A DNA stretch of 64,000 nucleotides from Helianthus annuus (taxonomy: Eukaryota; Streptophyta; Magnoliopsida; Asterales; Asteraceae): NCBI RefSeq assembly GCF_002127325.2, contig NC_035434.2, positions 79,340,664 through 79,404,663 of the forward strand. The letters are read 5' to 3'. The translations under genes were made by a program, and so were the position numbers. The notes under the pieces were generated by a model. The model saw nothing but the letters and a program-made list of their open reading frames with translations. It ran no database searches and was not told the origin of the DNA. Shown piece after piece: positions 9,847 through 21,902 of the stretch (the stretch's first letter is position 1; each line of letters begins with the position of its first letter).

Positions 9847-10689
9847 GAACCGTAACCATTAGGCCGGTTTGGGCCTTTGGCCGGTTGGGCCATTGGGCCG
9901 AAAACCCTTAGCCGAAACCCATGAAGGGTGCAACATTTGGAGCTAATATATATACCACACCTTAGTTAAACCTTGTCATTTGTTGAAACATCACACACAC
10001 ACTCTCCTATCTTCTCTCTCACTAGAACTCTAGAACACAAACACACCTCCAAGCTCTCGGATCCACTCGGTTGGCACAAGAACTCTCGGATTTGGACTTT
10101 GGATCGGCACACACACACACTTCACCAACCGGTTAGTATTTCTTGATATGTTAGTAGTTCATGTTGTGTTTTGGTGCTTGGATTGATGATTATGACAATA
10201 TGATTTATGCATGAATGTTCTTATTAATTGTTGTCAAAAAGAATGATATCACATGAATGATGTTTAAGGTGTGTTAAAAAGTTTTAATGATTGAATGTGT
10301 TGCTAAAGAACTCATGATACCTTGTGTTTAATGAAGTTCAAACTACTAGTTATTGATGATACATGAAATCGGGTTGCACTTGTCATGAAATCGGACCTAT
10401 ATGAAAACCGAGTTGTGCGATATGCTAAGAGTTTTGATGTTTGTTCATAGTTTTGGTTGAATAAGTGCTAAATATGATATGAACTTGATGAATATGGGTT
10501 TGAATATATGAAGAACACTTTGAATAATAGTTGAAGATATGAAAACCCTTGTGATTTTTGATCCATTTTGACTAATAGCCTGATTAGGAAAACTGTTAGT
10601 GGAATTCTATTGGTTGTTTCCTGATTTGGGCCTGATTACATTGTACCATTAAACTGACCATACCTGAATCAACACTGAACGTGAAAATG

Positions 10690-10945
10690 ACAGCATACCG
10701 ACTCGCAATCACACGGTTGCGACTCGCAACCACAGCGTGTCAACTCGAGACCACACGGTTGCGACTCGCAACCATAACAGGACAAGCCGAGACCACAGGT
10801 TACGAGTCCCGTTGCAACTCGAGACCTCAGCATGACAAGCCGAAACCATGGTTGCGACACCAGTTGCGACTCGCAACCACCTGAGATCAGCACACACAGC
10901 ATGACTCGAGACCATGCTTGCGAGTCCGGTTGCGACTCGAGACCA
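10690..10945. repeat. Array of GGTTGCGACTCGCAACC motifs in solo LTR
   Basis: Perfect 17-bp palindromes at 10715-10731 and 10757-10773, a 15-bp version at 10863-10877, and several half or hybrid units (GGTTGCGACTCGAGACC at 10928-10944). Spacing is irregular, 20-50 bp. Confidence 0.85.
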
Positions 10946-12117
10946 CACTTTTGGGCCTAAGTTAGTGGGCCGGACCTATGAACTTCTGTGCTATTGATGA
11001 CGTACTGTTTGGGCCTGTTATCACGAGCCCAACCGTTTGGGCCTCACACTTGGACTTTGGGTTGTATTTGACTGTAACTGTGAACTATGTATGTTAAACG
11101 TGTTTGCCATACGTGTTGAACATTCGTACACTGCTTGGTTTGAATCTGATTATAAGTGGTATCCATGTTAGGACGTTATTGACTACTTGCGACTTGATTG
11201 ACTTTCTGTGATTAACTGCCGAGCAAACCAAGGTGAGTTCACACCCTTTACAAAGCATGGGATTCCCTGGGTTGGGAACGGGGTTAAGGAACGTGGATTC
11301 CTCGTCCTCCTTGGGTAGGACGTCAGTGGTTCAGGAATGTGATTCCTCGTCCGGATGGACGGATATACGTACTAGACTAAAACTCTATCACGAAGTCCCT
11401 CCTTTTTGTATCGACTAATCGCCGGGCCAATGGCGAGCGGGTCATTAGTTAGATAGCGCTATTTAGGTCTGACAAGCCTCACACCGTGCCGCAGAGGGCG
11501 GGCGTGAACTAATGGATCTGGGGCACGTCAATGATGATAGACATTGATGTTTTCAGGGCACATAAACATGACTACAGTCAGCAGTCGATATGGTAACGAG
11601 TCTAGTGTACGCATGGGGTAGCCCCCACGGCCGAAATGCCTGATAACTAACATGGGGTAGCCCCCACGGCTGGAGTGCCGGAGTAACTGGGAATGAACAA
11701 GACACGTTTTTAAAACTATGGGGTAACCCCCACGGCAGGATGCCAGTTAAAGTAAACTGTTTTCGAAACAACTAAAACGAACACCCAACCGTGAACTCAC
11801 TCAACTAGTTGTTGACTCGTTACTACATGCTTTGCAGGACCATAGGTACTCAGCTGGAGCTTGCATGGAGGAGGGTCGTTGTGGGACACGGATCGCTACG
11901 TGCTATGTTAAACTTGAACTTTTGAACTCATGTTATAACTTTAAACTTATGCTTCCGCTTGCAACTTAACTTGTTTGTTTTGAAACACCAATCGTATTGG
12001 TTAAACTATTACAACTGTTTATATGCTTGTTCAGTATGATTGGTGGCTGGATCCTGGTCAGTCACGCCTCCAAGCGGTAGTACTCCGCAGGTGGGATTTT
12101 GGGGGTGTGACAAAACC

Positions 12118-12554
12118 AGCCATCATCCGCCGGTTACCGGCGACTAGACCGGTCTCCAACATCCATATCAAAGAGAGAAACTCCGGCGAACTAAGACGGT
12201 TCCAACGAAAAGACAAGAAAGAACTCTGGGAAAAAGCTTGTTATTTTTTTATAGATCTGGTTGAAAAAGAAAACTTGTTTTTTAAAGATCTAGTTGTAAA
12301 AAACTTGTTCTATTGAGGTTTTTTTTTTTTTTTTTTTGTACCTGGTTAGTGAAAAATTGAGGTGTTCTCATGATAAAATCATCTTCTTCCATTGATCGGA
12401 GGTGTGCGGTGGGTGGTGGGGACCGGAGGTGTGCGATTGGTGTTAACAGGGGGGATATTGAGAAGATATACAGGACAAAAAGGAAATCTAATAAGATAAA
12501 AATATATCCAAGACTCTTTTGGTGACTTTGTATTTAAATATCGTTATACAGGTT
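12118..12554. other. Spacer, no gene (also 33686-34113)
   Basis: CCGGCGAC-rich start, a poly-T run near 12320-12338, and a GGTGGGTGGTGG stretch near 12405. The word CAGCCATCATCCGCCGG occurs both here and about 50 bp before the solo LTR insertion point, so a short duplication predates the insertion. Confidence 0.5.
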
Positions 12555-12561
12555 AAAGTTT

Positions 12562-12933
12562 ATGTTGCATCGTGCCAGAGAGCTGCTTGGGAAACATGTG
12601 GTTTCTTTCTTTCCGTACCAATGGACTAAATGGGTACCAAAAAAAGTGAACGTTTTTGCTTGGAGAGCTGAACAAGACAGCTTGGCTACACTCAAAGGTT
12701 TGAATAAAAGAAATATGCTACATGGACCGGCCACATGTCGTTTATGTGGGGAGACCGATGAAGACGCAGATCATCTTTTTGCCTCGTGCTACATTACTGC
12801 GATTGTTTGGCAAAAGGTTAGTGTTTGGTGTAATATCCCTCCGATTTACGCCTATGATTTCAGAGACCTGCTTAAAATTCATAAAAGTTCGAATATGTCG
12901 GAGCATAAAAGGTGGGGCAAACAATTGTGTTGA
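12562..12933 (+). pseudogene. LINE zf-RVT domain fragment (copy 1)
   Basis: An open stretch of 123 codons reads WTKWVPKKVNVFAWRAEQDS, then CRLCGETDEDADHLFASC and IVWQKVSVWC. This is the zinc-binding domain found C-terminal to the reverse transcriptase in plant LINEs: W-x-PxKVxxFxWR, then a CxxC...HxxxxC cluster (Cys, Cys, His and Cys all present). A frameshift separates it from the C-terminal RSK...W..W segment downstream. The catalytic reverse transcriptase and endonuclease are missing because of 5' truncation, so no active enzyme can be made. The first ATG is probably fortuitous, since the natural protein begins far upstream. Confidence 0.85.
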
Positions 12934-13148
12934 CATCATGGATCAAACATAGATCAAAGGATGCGCTCATGGATTGGGAGAGTTGGGTAAATTTTAGTCT
13001 CTAATTTGTATTTTAAAATATTTATGTGTTGTGTAGTTTCAAACTTGGGTGATTATCAACGGGATGGCTATATTTTTGCTAACACCTCACTGGTAACACC
13101 CGCCTATAAAGTCTTTTGATAATGAATAAAAGAAATTTGCCGTTAAAA
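12564..13148 (+). mobile_element. 5'-truncated LINE (copy 1)
   Basis: About 585 bp from the 3' end of a non-LTR retrotransposon. A probable target duplication AAAGTTTAT flanks it (12555-12563 and 13149-13157, the latter right after the A run). It encodes the reverse-transcriptase zinc-binding domain, then TGGATCAAACATAGATC, whose frame reads W-I-K-H-R-S-K...W..W..F ending in TAA near 13002. The 3' UTR ends TTTGCCGTTAAAAAAA. It was present before the tandem duplication. Confidence 0.82.
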
Positions 13149-13157
13149 AAAGTTTAT

Positions 13158-13585
13158 TGAAAGTTGTTCCATTGTCTTTATAGAAAATTGAAATAAACTA
13201 GAAAAGTTGCCTGAAATGGGCAGCTAACTTATGGGAAAAATAAAAAAAAATTGACTTTTTAGGTGTATTTAACAATACCCTTATAAGAAAGTGAAAGTCA
13301 ACTAAGAAGTTAAACCAATGAGTGTTCAAAGCATCAGATTTTTTTTTTTCTAATTAAATCCTTGTAATTATCATGTTATGAATTTATATTAAGATAGATG
13401 GTAAACGGGCAACAAGCTACGCTGCTACCCCTTTTTGAATAACAAAACTAGTCTTCTAAAAACTACGTACATAATCTCGGGGTCAGATTTCCAAAATGAA
13501 ACTTTATTACCCTGGGTTGCAAATTGTATTGTTACTTTTTGATTTATCAAAGAGATCGGTTGATGTGTACACTATTCCATTTATA
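13158..13585. other. Spacer, no gene (also 34709-35133)
   Basis: AT-rich single-copy-like sequence between the LINE and the hAT derivative. I see no terminal repeats or open frames. Confidence 0.5.
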
Positions 13586-13593
13586 GTTTCAAA

Positions 13594-14633
13594 TAGGGCT
13601 GTGCAACGGTTCAGAACTGGACCGAACTGAACTGAACCGGAATCGAACCAGAACCATTAATTGCTAAATTTAAGAACCGGAACCGAACCGTATTATAACG
13701 GTTCTGGTTCGGTTCCGAACCGGTTAAACGGTTCTCGTGTAAACGGTTCTCGCGGGAACCGGTTGACAATTAAATCGTAAAGTTAACAATTCAATAAAAA
13801 GGAATCAAACCATTTAAAACATTAACTAAGAGTTGCAACATTCAAAGTTCAAACCAACCAAAATAAAAGTGGCAAAGCAACAATAAAAAATTTCAAACCA
13901 TAAAACAAACTCTAAATAAAACTATTACAACCATCGTGTTAACAATTAAAACAAACATCTTCAAATTTCATTCGATCTTCATCCTCTCAATCTTCTCATA
14001 AACATCTAAATGAAACCAAGTGTTAGCAATTAAAAAAAATAAATGAATAATGCATCTACTGTATTTGGTTCACGTGAATAGATTGATCAGTAATGCATCT
14101 ACTGTATTTACCAAGCGGTACACTATTATATACACATTTACAATTTGATCAACATTGATTTGATTATTTTTGTTCAATTTTTTTTCACATACAGAAAACT
14201 ATATGTATCAGAAAGCAAACATCTAGAAAGAAAATATATGCAATCATAAAAAAAGGTCATGTAGAATAGCGTACCTGTATTTGCAGGGGGTATTGATGGA
14301 GATGAATTTGTATGATAGCAATTATGGTTAGGGTTGAGAGATGGAGAAGAATTAGAAGATGAAAGATGAGATCGTGGAAAGAATATAAGGGGAGGGAATA
14401 AGAATTAGGATGGCCGTATGATGTTGAAAAGCCCATTAATAAAATAGGGTTTTAAATATTTATAATCCCAACTGGTTCTAGCGGTTCTTTAACCGGAACC
14501 GAACCGGGAACCGTTTTTACCCAAATTTAAGAACCGGAACCGGACCCTATATACAAAAATACGGTTTGGATCTAGCAGTTCCGGTTCGGTTCCCCGGTTC
14601 TGGCGGTTCTGAACCGTATACTGCTTAGTCCTA
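13594..14633. mobile_element. Non-autonomous hAT transposon (copy 1)
   Basis: 1040 bp bounded by a perfect 8-bp target duplication GTTTCAAA (13586-13593 and 14634-14641), the length made by hAT transposases. The ends are inverted repeats: TAGGGCTGTGCA...ACGGTTCAGAAC on the left against TAGGACTAAGCA...ACGGTTCAGAAC read inward from the right. The subterminal 150-200 bp on both sides are packed with AACCG/CGGTT words (GGAACCGAACCG and relatives), typical transposase-binding clusters. The middle is AT-rich and has no transposase frame or zinc-finger BED domain, so mobilisation would need an autonomous relative. Confidence 0.9.
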
Positions 14634-14641
14634 GTTTCAAA

Positions 14642-15219
14642 TGATATGCGACATTAGTTATACAACAGGTATTTTGGCTTATTATTCTATTCACTAGCTA
14701 CAAGTATTGACCAGGTAAAGAAAGTCGAGACAAATTTTATTGATTTATTTGACATTTTGGTTTGTTTTTAGGTGTGCTTTTGTCACCGATTCCACTAATG
14801 AGCATCTACATGTACATTACATATTGTTAGTTATAAGATTATTGAAATGATCAAAAACCATTTTGCAACCAAATCCAATTTGGTTATCTAAAATGAGTCG
14901 TTTTGATCTGAACTTATTTTGTTCTACATGTTTTGACCCGCATCGTATCAAATATCTTTTTTAAACAGCATGTCCTAACCCGAACCCGTTACCAAACCCA
15001 CTCATCCGTTTTGCCAGGCTTAGAGAAGACCAATATCTCAAAAGTTCTATGGTCAGATTTACCTAATGTGTAGAGTTCGTAACTGGAAATCTTTTATCGC
15101 CAATTCCATTGTCATATTAACTTAAGATGCTAAAGTTCTATGTATGGTTAATTTTACATGCTTTGTGTACCCTTATACTCTTTAATTGTTAATTAGTAGT
15201 CAAATCCTAACCATGGTTG
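14642..15219. other. Spacer, no gene (also 36190-36770)
   Basis: AT-rich, with a stretch near 14880-15010 rich in ACCCG words that looks like old transposon sequence. No structure supports a call. Confidence 0.45.
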
Positions 15220-15224
15220 AGCAC

Positions 15225-15680
15225 TGTAGGATCGAATGCTGACCCGAACGAGTCGTTCAGAGGTTAACTCTTGCAATTCAGATGTGGAATAATAAGAAAA
15301 GCAAGTAGATATAGCTTGTTCTTCCTTCTAACTGCTTGTTGTATTGATTAGAAACGTTTTACAGTTCAAACGTCACACCGGCAGAGCTTCGGCGTGGAAT
15401 ACAATCAATCACTATATGGATCGCTTCTGAAGACACCTATATATAGTGTTCTGAGTCCGCTCATGTGGACATGTCCATATGAGCGGTCCAGACCCTACCA
15501 CATAAGCGGCCCACATGACAAATAAGCGACCCAAGCAACTCAAGACCCTATAAGCGATCCTAGACCCTAAAACCTATACAGACTCCCGTTTTCTTGTATT
15601 TCGTGCCCTATGCTATACAATACAATGCAAGACCTGATCCTAGACACTTAGACGGAATCAACAGATGTAGTGCACCAACA
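15225..15680 (-). repeat. 3' LTR of element I
   Basis: 456 bp. On the minus strand: a U3 with GAGCGG-type motifs and a near-perfect 28-bp palindrome at 15458-15485 (half-site CGCTCAT(G/A)TGGACA), a TATA box CTATATATAGG near 15436-15446, then R/U5 ending GATCCTACA. Confidence 0.92.
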
Positions 15681-15691
15681 GACTCCCCCTC
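15681..15691 (-). promoter_or_regulatory. Polypurine tract, element I
   Basis: Minus-strand GAGGGGGAGTC directly before the 3' LTR start TGTTGG; it would prime plus-strand DNA synthesis. Confidence 0.88.
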
Positions 15692-16559
15692 AGATGTTGA
15701 TGGAGTCGCCAACACACCTTGACTTCAATGTTGTGTCTTCACACCTTCAAGCTGGATCAGTCTCTGGGCTTTTCTCTTCTTTCAATCTACAGACTCCCCC
15801 TCTCGATTTACTGGCATTCATTTGTTCTTCAGTAATATCTTCAGGATCTTTGTCTGGCATTCAAACACTCTAATTCTCTTGATCAGATCTCTTGATTCCT
15901 TAAGTTCATCAGCATCAATTGATAACCAAGATCTTCAGAATCAGAATCGATCAACCTGTCTCTCCTCTAATCTTTAGAAACCAAAACCTGATTACCTGCA
16001 CAATCTTAACCTAGAAATAAATTTTCTAATTTCATCACATATCAAATACCTATGCACCAACATATGACTCCTCTCAAAATACTCTATGATGAACCACTTG
16101 AAGAAGGTTAGATTAATACAAACATTTAGATTTTCACAAACACTCCCCCTCAAATTCTGCTCATCATGTTTAGCACTCGGAATTTTGAAAATCAGTTTTC
16201 CAATGTCAGTTTGTCGAAAATCTTTTTGACTTTTTCAAAATTTATGCTAAAACACACACAAAATCTTTTTGGATTTTCTGAGAGACATTAATTGACACAA
16301 TTTGAAAACAAAATTATACAGAAATATAATATTTACAATCAATATTTTGTGAGTTCGTGCAAGAGGATCATATCAGTTTATGAGACAAATCACCAACACC
16401 GTTAAGCTAGATATCATTTTAAGCTTTAAACAATTTACCTAGATTGTCAGTATGTTTGTCCTCTTAAATTCTCAACACAATTTTCAATCGATTCGAGATA
16501 CGTCATTAATGATTTAGAGACTTAAACTTAATTGTGTATCACTCCACTTGAATATACTC
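15692..16559. other. Non-coding 3' region of element I
   Basis: AT-rich sequence with CTCCCCCT words (15681, 15790, 16143) that resemble degenerate polypurine tracts on the minus strand. No open frame of note. The stretch 16991-17444 is similar and also carries CTCCCCCTA near 17202 and 17342. Confidence 0.55.
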
Positions 16560-16990
16560 CCGTATCCAGATCCCAAATATTCAGTCTTACAGGTGAGTAT
16601 ACCACAGCTGATATCTGTAAAGGGGTTAGATGCGAAACCGTGAGAGCTCAGGTCAGAACTTCCGTTCAGCAGAGAGATGACGGCTCGACTTTTGGTGGGT
16701 CCCCTTTAGAGGATCTTTTTGCATTTCAACAGCAGCGACTATCAATTTTATTGTTTCATCAGCATGCTGAGGGCGGCGCTTTTTCAAGCATTTGCAGAAA
16801 GTATTATCCGGGGACTAGGTCAGTACTTCCATACAGCAGAAGTCCCGGGATAATACCCCAGATATCACTGAGCATAAAGACCTAGTATCTCAGAATATGG
16901 GACCTTTCAAACAAGATTTCAGGGGTTACCCATATATTCAAGAATAGTTACCCACGAATCAAGCAAGTTTGAATTTAGGTTTATATCTCG
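16560..16990 (-). other. Conserved non-coding block of gag-only elements, element I copy
   Basis: About 430 bp that align along their length with plus-strand 52910-53340 in element II. Shared parts include AGATATAAACCTAAATT, the pair CCCGGGACTTC and CCCCGGATAATACTTT able to fold into a stem, GATCCTCTAAAGGGGACCC, and AAAGTCGAGCCGTCATCTCT. No frame is open across it in either copy. Conservation without coding suggests an RNA or packaging role; that is inference. Confidence 0.8.
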
Positions 16991-17444
16991 TTTCAATTTA
17001 CTAAATGTGCGAAAATCTACTGACACATCCGCAGTAAGATTGTTTAACACTTTTTAACTTTACATTTCTTTAGCTTGCCGTGATAGTCCACTGATGTACT
17101 ATCATTTCCTCTTTTTCGCAACAAAACTCATTTTTGAATTTTATCATGTTTTTGGCTTTTTCAAATTTTTCAAATGTTTTTGGATTTTCTGAAATTTCCC
17201 TACTCCCCCTAAAATGCAAACACATTTTAAAGAAAATTTGAAAACTTCAAGACTCTAAAAAATAAAAACAAATTGTACAGAAACTTGACAACTGACACTG
17301 AATCACATCAAATCGCCATTCACTATGCATAAACAATCTGAACTCCCCCTATCACAAACCATTTTCTCATTTAGATTTTTCAAAACACTTAAGTTTGTTT
17401 TAATCAAAATGATTTTTCCGGAAAATGAATTTGTGTTGATAACA

Positions 17445-17690
17445 ACCACTTGTAGGAGTATCAATATTAAGAACGGGGATGTGGTTCATCATCCTGTCTA
17501 TCTTATGCCATGAATAGTAAATCAAGTACAATTTAATGTCCTTGATTTACCATTTTCATTTAATAACCTTCTGTGCCACTTGTAAATGTAATTACTTCAA
17601 CGTATCCAAACATCTCAAAATTTAACCACAATTACCACTTGTGGGATCAAGATTACCACTTGTAAATACCCAAAAACTACCAATTGTAGG
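17445..17690 (-). repeat. TACAAGTGGT motif array, element I
   Basis: Six or seven copies of ACAAGTGGT(A/T), reading ACCACTTGTA on the plus strand, in the non-coding region after gag. The same motif is arrayed at the matching place in element II (52315-52490). Confidence 0.8.
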
Positions 17691-17724
17691 AATGTTACGT
17701 CTACATCACCATTTTACCAATCAA

Positions 17725-17900
17725 AATGCCGATTCCTGCTTCGCAATTAACCACCTGGAAGCTCCGGCGTAGTCCTTTCACCTGCAAAACATTCAAACAT
17801 TAATCACAATCATTCAGACTTCTCAAATACATCAAAAACTAGAATGATGCCGATTCCTGATCCACGATATAAACTTGGGATCTCCGGCATAGTCCTTTCG
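17725..17900 (-). other. Pair of conserved hairpin-like blocks after gag, element I
   Basis: Two related blocks, about 120 bp apart, run on the minus strand from CCGGAG(C/A)T to AGGAATCGGCAT. Element II has the same pair at 52108-52255. The pairing TGCCGGAGCTCC with GGAG...CGGCA suggests an RNA hairpin. Confidence 0.65.
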
Positions 17901-17901
17901 A

Positions 17902-20900
17902 CTATTCTGGGAAACAAACTTCCCTCCAAGTCTTCTCAGACTTGAGGGCTTTCAACTCTTCAGCTGTAGGGTTGTATGTCGCCTTTTTAGTTGCGTAAAA
18001 ATCTTTTACCCCTTTAGCTTTCCCACTCAACATTTTCCCAAATATCTTCTTAACATTTCCATTGAATGTTTTCTCGACATCAAATTCTTTTTCTTCATTA
18101 TAAAATTGGTTTGAAATTTCAATTTTACCAATTTTCTTTTTAACCTCTTCAAACTTCAGTGATGGAAGAACATCATCATTTACTGAAATTTTCTCCACAA
18201 CTTGTGGCTCTTCTGGCTTTGTGGAACCAGATTCATCGCCGACCTTTTCTACTACCTTTTTAGCAACCCGCACTTGGTTGTCATTTCCTTTTCTTTTGTA
18301 AAATTTTTCTTTTTTCGAACATTCCCCAACTTCATTTTTTGAATTTTTAAAAATTTTGGATTTCTCAGATTTTTCAACAACTTTTTCTTTTAACTTCTGA
18401 GATTCTCCCTGTTTTGCTTTGATCTCTTTTGAGCAATTCGATGCATTATGACCAGCTTCACTGCATTTAGAACAGGTTTGAGTATTTCTCGGATGAAATA
18501 CTCCAGTTCCATTCTTTCTCCTCTCAGCAAGAAACTCTTTGTTAGTTTGTCTCCAAAATGGTTTCTGCTGTTCATCTTCCGAGCTTCCACCTGATACAAA
18601 TTCAGTGTTTGATTTAGAATTGTTCTCATTTTTGTAATTTTCTGGTGGAACAAAACCTAAACCTTTCTTTTTGTAACTACGATTTTGGTTAGGTTTCTTT
18701 GGAAAACCAGGACCAGAATTGTAACTTTTTTCTTGTTTAGACGTTGTTGAACTCTAGAAGTATATTTTTTAGGTTTATCAAAACTTTTCAAAACTTTTAA
18801 TTCAGGAATATTAACCTCTATTAGTTTAAAAGTTTTGTTGACTAATTCCGTTTTGATACTCATTATCGGAAACTCTTTGTTGTAATATAATTTGTCAGAA
18901 CCATTTAAAGTATAAACAACTTCGAATGTTTCATCATTCAAATCTGCCTTTGATAACAAAAATTCTTTACTATAAGACCGTTTAACCGACGAATTTTGAT
19001 TGTTGACTGACGACTTTGGCTTTTCAGACTCAGATTTCGACTCTGTCTCCTCATCAGTATCCAACACCTGATCGACCACCTTTTTGATTATTTCAGACTC
19101 ATGATCAGTATCGGATGAGGTAAACGTCACATCAATGTTTTCAGGTAAGATATCAGTTGTGTCGGTTTTAAGCTTTATATTGACCGCTTTTGCAAGTTGC
19201 TCCTCATTTGGTTTCCTAGGTGAATACCCATCCCAAATTGGAGGCGGACACTTGTTATAGCTAACAGTCGGTTTCTTACCACAGTCTTTCTTTTCTTTTG
19301 GCTTCTCATCTTGAAAAGCTTCCATACCTGCAACAGTTGGGTAAACACGATCAATAAGATAATCAGAGGTAGAATAGCTCAATAATAACCTCCTAATCCT
19401 CTCATTTTCAATCTTTTCAGTTTCCAACTCTTGCTTCCATTTAGCACTTTCTTCAATGTAGAAATTTATAGCTTTTTGCTTCGACATTAAAGTTGCATTC
19501 ATCATAGTCAACGCCTGTTCTCTTTCTGTGTTTGTCTTTTGGAGACCAGTTACTGTTTTGTTCAAGACATCGTATGATTCTTTCATGTAGTTTAGATTGA
19601 ACAATAACTGCTCTTTCTTCTTTTCGTACTCAGCTATGATGTCGTCTTTGGCTGCACAATCCTTGCATGCTTCCAGACACTTCTCACATGGCTTAACAAC
19701 TTCAATAATCTTCTCAACTTCGATTGTTTTAACAACTTCAACCACTTTTTCTACTTCGATCACCTTTTCTACTTCTTTCACAACCTCACCAATCTTCTTA
19801 GCAACATTTTCAGCATTCTGAATATCATCTTCAGATTCAGATTGTTGTTCTTTAGCAGCTTGTTTCTCTTTCAGTTTCTCCATTCTTTCTGCAAAATAAA
19901 AATGAAAACTTTCAGGAGACAGATGAGATTTTGCAATATTTATATGTTTCTCTTCCTCATCATCACTGCTACTATGATCTGGTGATTGATCAAATTGAAC
20001 TGATTTTTCAGAATCAGCATCAGATACACTAGAATCAGATGGTGTTTTGTCAAATACAACATCCTGTTCTTGAACAGTTTCATCTTGTACAATTTCATCT
20101 GAACTATCTGAAACATCCTCAGAGTGTTCTGAAAGTCTATCAGTACTATCTGAACTTTCATCAGATGACACAGACTTTTCATCTCCACTTGACACATTCT
20201 CTCCAATAGATCTCATCCAAGTAGCAAACAAATTTGGCTCTCGGACGATCTTGGCAATGAAAGCTTTAAAACTTCCCTTTTCATCCACGAACATATCCCA
20301 ACTGAAACCTTCTGGTAGTTTCTCATCATCTTGATCGATAACACGTTCTGCTGTGGCTTCAGATGATATGTAATCACTCCAAGCTGAAATCTACCACACA
20401 TGCTCTTTTGGAGTCTTCAATCTTTCTCCCATGAGCTGTCTGCGGTTCTTGAGATTGACCAACTTGTTGATAGATAGCTTTACGGTAGTAATCATCTTTC
20501 CCGAATGGATTCTGTGCTCCGCTAGCTTCTCTTCCTTTGCACTCCCGCTTGAAATGGCCTTTCTCCCTGCATCGAAAACAAGTAACTTTAGATTTATCAA
20601 AACCTAAAGTAGAAACATGTGCATCAAGAAAGTCATTTCTCCCGGTAATGGTTTTGAATTTTTCAGCTCGACGAAGAACACTAGCAAGACACCATTTGAT
20701 ATCCATGAGTTCCATTTCCTCAGCGTCTATTTGATCGTAATCCTCTTTGGTGAGCATAGGATTTCCGATCCGACCAGCAACAAGACCTTCATAAGATAAC
20801 AGAACAGAACCCAGAAGTGCCATATGGTCTTTTGCAGTGTCTTCAGAGAAGCTTTGACCTTCTGGAAGATTGAGAGCTATGTTGCACTGAATCACATATC

Positions 20901-21843
20901 CGTTTCCAGTTTTTGTACTCTGAGACTGAAAACTTGTGTTAGACTCTTTCGGATTCACACTCGGAAACGATGAAAACCCGCTGCTGCTCTTGTTTGAACC
21001 CTGATAAACTTTTTCTGATGAATCTCCAGCACTGAAAGCGGTTTGAATCTTTGGGCTTTTTTCAATTTCAGAAACTGGAATACTACCTTTATAGTACATT
21101 TTAACATCCTGTTGACCACTCGGGTTATTCATCCTGGCTATCTTCTGTTGTTCCAGATCCTGTCCCTCTATTTTCTCAATAAACTGACCAATTGTTAGTT
21201 TTTCATAAACACCCGTGTTTTTCAATATCATCAAATACGTTCCCCACTCTTTCTGAGGTAACGCATCAGCCAACTTATCAACCCATTCCTCACGACCCTT
21301 TTCAACTCCCAACATTGATAACGATCGCACTAAGTGGCAGTATCTCTCGATTAGCTTTTTAGTATCCTCTCCCAGCAAACTGCTAAACAAATCAAATTCC
21401 TTTTTAAGCAATGCCTTCTTGCTTTTTAGCATACTTTCACTACCCTCGAATTTTACTTTAAGAGCATCCCAAATAGATTTAGCAGTTTTGTCATGCTGTA
21501 GCAAAATGAATATATCTTCTTTAATCGCCTGCTGTAACAAACTGATCATCATTTTTTCTGCTCTATACATTGCACGTTCTTGTTCTGAGAATTCAGATAT
21601 CTGTTTAATGACTTGCAACTCTGTTCGAGGCAATGTGTATTTTTCCAATATGCATTCCCACGATCTGAGATGATTTGCCTGAACCCAATTTTCAAATCGA
21701 TCCTTCCACCCATAATACTCCTCAATGCTCATCAATTTCGGGGGTTTTTGAGTTGTTCCCGTCTCATTTTCTAAATTCATTGCTTGAGCAATTGCAGCTG
21801 GAGTAGTCGATGTAGCAAAGGCGTTGTAAAACTCAGAATTCAT
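17902..21843 (-). pseudogene. gag: Extended Gag of element I, two frameshifts
   Basis: Gag-type protein region of about 1300 codons starting at ATG 21843. Segment 1 (21843-20374) has the Copia Gag fold (YYGWKDRFENWVQANHLRSW, QQAIKEDIFILLQHDKTAKS) and a CCHC zinc knuckle CFRCREKGHFKRECK. Segment 2 (about 20376-18735) is acidic and Ser-rich, then coiled-coil-like VEK(V/I) repeats, a Cys cluster PCEKCLEACKDC and KCPPPIWDGYSPRKPNEE. Segment 3 (about 18735-17902) has a second knuckle, CSKCSEAGHNASNC, and ends WREVCFPE. Frame changes occur near 20376 and at an A-rich run near 18729. Gag would assemble particles and bind element RNA; the long C-terminal extension has no function I can name. No pol frame follows. 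Confidence 0.88.
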
Positions 21844-21902
21844 GATGTCTTAACACGATTTTCAAGGCAACTGACAGAAAAGCGAACCAAAAAGATCCTT
21901 TT

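Larger units (their letters stand above)
9637..12112 (+). mobile_element. Solo LTR, Ty3/Gypsy (Tekay-like), plus orientation
   Basis: 2476-bp insertion present only in copy 1. It starts TGTGACAACTCGAAATTTAG, ends TTTTGGGGGTGTGACA, and is bounded by a 5-bp duplication AAACC (9632-9636 and 12113-12117). Copy 2 has the empty site at about 33681. Its last 80 bp closely resemble the end of the LTR at 39452-41653, so both belong to related Tekay-type families. No primer-binding site, gag or pol is present, as expected after recombination between two LTRs. It contains a TATATATAC promoter candidate near 9946 and an array of GGTTGCGACTCGCAACC palindromes at 10690-10945. Confidence 0.9.

Noticed and set aside
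10690..10945. CRISPR-like array because of palindromic repeats with spacers
   Set aside because: Repeats and spacings are irregular, there are no cas genes, and the DNA is a plant LTR.
10669..10948. Cys/Arg-rich open frames on both strands in the solo LTR
   Set aside because: They are by-products of the GGTTGCGACTCGCAACC motif array, which lacks stops in several frames.
13594..14633. Considered a Mutator-like or CACTA element
   Set aside because: The 8-bp target duplication and TAGGG-type ends with AACCG subterminal clusters fit hAT better; no 9-bp duplication or CACTA end.
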